DNA from: an uncultured Erysipelotrichaceae bacterium
GTDB lineage: Bacteria > Bacillota_I > Bacilli_A > RF39 > UBA660
Assembly (NCBI GenBank): GCA_902803685.1
Contig: CADCQR010000058.1
Span: 1 to 16,553 of the forward strand
Reading direction: 5' to 3'
DNA: 16,553 nt
The notes below the pieces were generated by a model. That model was not told where the DNA came from and did no database searches. It saw only the letters and a list, made by a program, of their open reading frames with translations. Position 1 is the stretch's first letter, and each line of letters begins with the position of its first letter. The translations under genes were made by a program, and so were the position numbers. Shown here one piece after another: positions 15,481 to 16,553 of this stretch.

Positions 15481-16098
15481 TTAATTGTCAAACTTTTTTA
15501 TTAAACTTAAAGATAAATTATTTATACTTCTTATATTTCCATTTTCATTAACATAAATTGTATTAAATCCTAATGTTTGTGGTATATCAATATCTAACTT
15601 TTTATTGTCCCCAATAATTACACATTCATTTGGTTTATGTACTCCAGCCGCACTCAAATATGCTTCTTCACATGGTTTTGTTTTTAATTCACCATAGTAC
15701 TCAGTAAAGAAATGATTTATCCCCATAGCTTCTAATCTGTTTCTTTGAGATTCTTCAAAATAATTGGATAATAATACTAATTCATAACCGCTTAAATTTG
15801 ATAGTATTTCATATATATTTCTTGTATTTTGAGGAACTGCTTTTTTTAATTCATTAAAAAAATATATAAGGAAATTATTATCTAGATTGATGCCTAACTT
15901 TTTGCTAAAAAAATCTAAGTATAATTTTTTATCATAAGTACTATACTTTTCTTCATACGATTTAATATTTTCAAGAAAAAGCTGAGCTTTATTTGGACTA
16001 TCTACCCCATAATTTCGTAACGCTTGTAATATTACTGGATAAAAATCAATAGAGTTAATTAATGTTCCATCAATATCAAAAATTATTCTTTTTATCAT
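15481..16098 (-). CDS. HAD-superfamily hydrolase (phosphatase)
   Basis: This 205-residue soluble protein has all the HAD motifs: motif I DIDGT with the nucleophile D8 and acid D10, motif II S111 in LLSNY, motif III K141 in KTKPCEEAY, and motif IV GDNKKLDID with D164 and D169. An alpha-helical cap lies between motifs I and II (about 15-90), as in the beta-phosphoglucomutase/phosphoglycolate phosphatase subfamily. The substrate cannot be told. The start is ATG 16098, preceded by GGTGAT; an upstream in-frame GTG at 16134 lies within the promoter and has no ribosome binding site. Some members of this family act on sugar phosphates or nucleotides. It appears to be transcribed alone. Confidence 0.92.
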   Translation of the reverse strand: MIKRIIFDIDGTLINSIDFYPVILQALRNYGVDSPNKAQLFLENIKSYEEKYSTYDKKLYLDFFSKKLGINLDNNFLIYFFNELKKAVPQNTRNIYEILSNLSGYELVLLSNYFEESQRNRLEAMGINHFFTEYYGELKTKPCEEAYLSAAGVHKPNECVIIGDNKKLDIDIPQTLGFNTIYVNENGNIRSINNLSLSLIKKFDN

Positions 16099-16120
16099 AT
16101 AATCACCAACTTGATTTTCT

Positions 16121-16150
16121 ATTATACAACACACTATTATAGGTGTGCAA
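16121..16150 (-). promoter_or_regulatory. Sigma-A-type promoter of the HAD hydrolase gene
   Basis: On the minus strand TTGCAC (16150-16145) and TATAAT (16126-16121) are 18 nt apart, giving a start near 16114 and a leader of about 16 nt before ATG 16098. A second TATAAT at 16141-16136 lies in the spacer, between 5-bp inverted arms (16130-16134 and 16143-16147). Confidence 0.5.
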
Positions 16151-16251
16151 ACTTACTTATGTTTGGCCAGTAACTCCGAATAAAAATTTTACGGGACAAA
16201 AAAATTTGAATAATATCTCATTAACTATTATTATAATAGGCAGTGATAGAA

Positions 16252-16553
16252 ATGAGAAAGAACGAAAAAAATCGTATCAAAAAAAAGGAAGAACATGAAC
16301 AAAGTAGAAAATTCAAAAGAAGAGTCGGAAAAGCAATGACACATAGAAATGGGGTTCCTCTTTTAACTAGAAAAATGATTAGAGAATTAAAAGAACATTC
16401 GAATCCGCTTGAACAATTAATTATTATTATAAAGAATGTCTTCCCAAATCTTCTGAATGATTTAGGTAAGTTAACAGATACTAGGAATCAATCTTATATT
16501 GAATATAGTATGCAAGAGATTACATTAATTAGGTTGATTGCTTTATGTTGTGG
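16252..16553 (+). CDS. Transposase-like protein, N-terminal part (cut by window end)
   Basis: An open frame starts at ATG 16252 and runs to the last base without a stop, giving about 100 residues. It has a very basic N-terminus (RKNEKNRIKKKEE) and then NPLEQLIIIIKNVFPNLLNDL, LTDTRNQSYIEYSMQEI and RLIALCCG. The order 'FP-L---L--L-D-R-QSYI-YS----I--RL' resembles the N-terminal region of a DDE transposase family found in Clostridia (ISNCY/IS1182-like). The catalytic residues would lie beyond the window, so activity cannot be judged. The ribosome binding site is weak (GTGATAG), and a TATAAT lies at 16232-16237. No terminal inverted repeat was identified in 16135-16251. Confidence 0.7.
   Translation, partial: MRKNEKNRIKKKEEHEQSRKFKRRVGKAMTHRNGVPLLTRKMIRELKEHSNPLEQLIIIIKNVFPNLLNDLGKLTDTRNQSYIEYSMQEITLIRLIALCC

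Noticed and set aside
16130..16147. CACAC/GTGTG inverted repeat around a -10 box as an operator
   Set aside because: The arms are only 5 bp and no regulator gene is nearby; this is expected by chance.

Overview
The window is strongly AT-rich, uses the standard bacterial code, has good Shine-Dalgarno sites (GGAGG, GGGGGGAG, AGGTGA) and sigma-A-like promoters, and encodes a Firmicutes-type type VII secretion ATPase (EssC), a YukD ubiquitin-like protein and a SpoIID-like protein. It most likely comes from a low-GC Firmicute of the Clostridia; the genus cannot be named from the sequence alone. Several starts were moved to an internal ATG that sits at the right distance from a ribosome binding site.

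Layout from left to right. 203-682 (-) is an HD-domain phosphohydrolase with its own promoter and terminator. 944-3300 (-) is a two-gene operon in which an Abi_2/AbiD-type HEPN-like protein is followed, 2 bp later, by a membrane-anchored HtrA serine protease. 3301-3681 is a long spacer with a terminator and a possible degraded gene tail. 3682-4368 (-) is a four-helix membrane protein with an Asn/Gln-rich tail. 4479-6554 (-) is an exported protein with Ig-like repeats and a ComEC-type metallo-beta-lactamase domain. 6817-8893 (+) is a pair on the opposite strand: a zinc-dependent phospholipase C-like protein and a diverged SpoIID-like protein, both without a visible signal peptide. A perfect 12-bp bidirectional hairpin separates this pair from the convergent type VII operon.

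The core of the window is the type VII operon at 14259-8955 (-): essC, yukD, then two helical proteins of 74 and 73 residues. It has a clear promoter before essC and gaps of 9 bp or less between genes. The usual EssB/YukC, EssA and EsaA/YueB membrane partners are absent, so this looks like a reduced locus. Further right are a small holin-like membrane protein, a histidine phosphatase, a HAD hydrolase, and the first 302 bases of a transposase-like gene (+) that runs off the window.

How the parts could work together: EssC would drive export, YukD would be its soluble accessory, and the two small proteins would be the ESAT-6-like secreted pair; one carries a YxxxE motif. The HtrA protease, the Ig/MBL protein and the four-helix membrane protein are all envelope or surface proteins on the same strand. 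A functional link between them and the secretion system is inference from proximity only.
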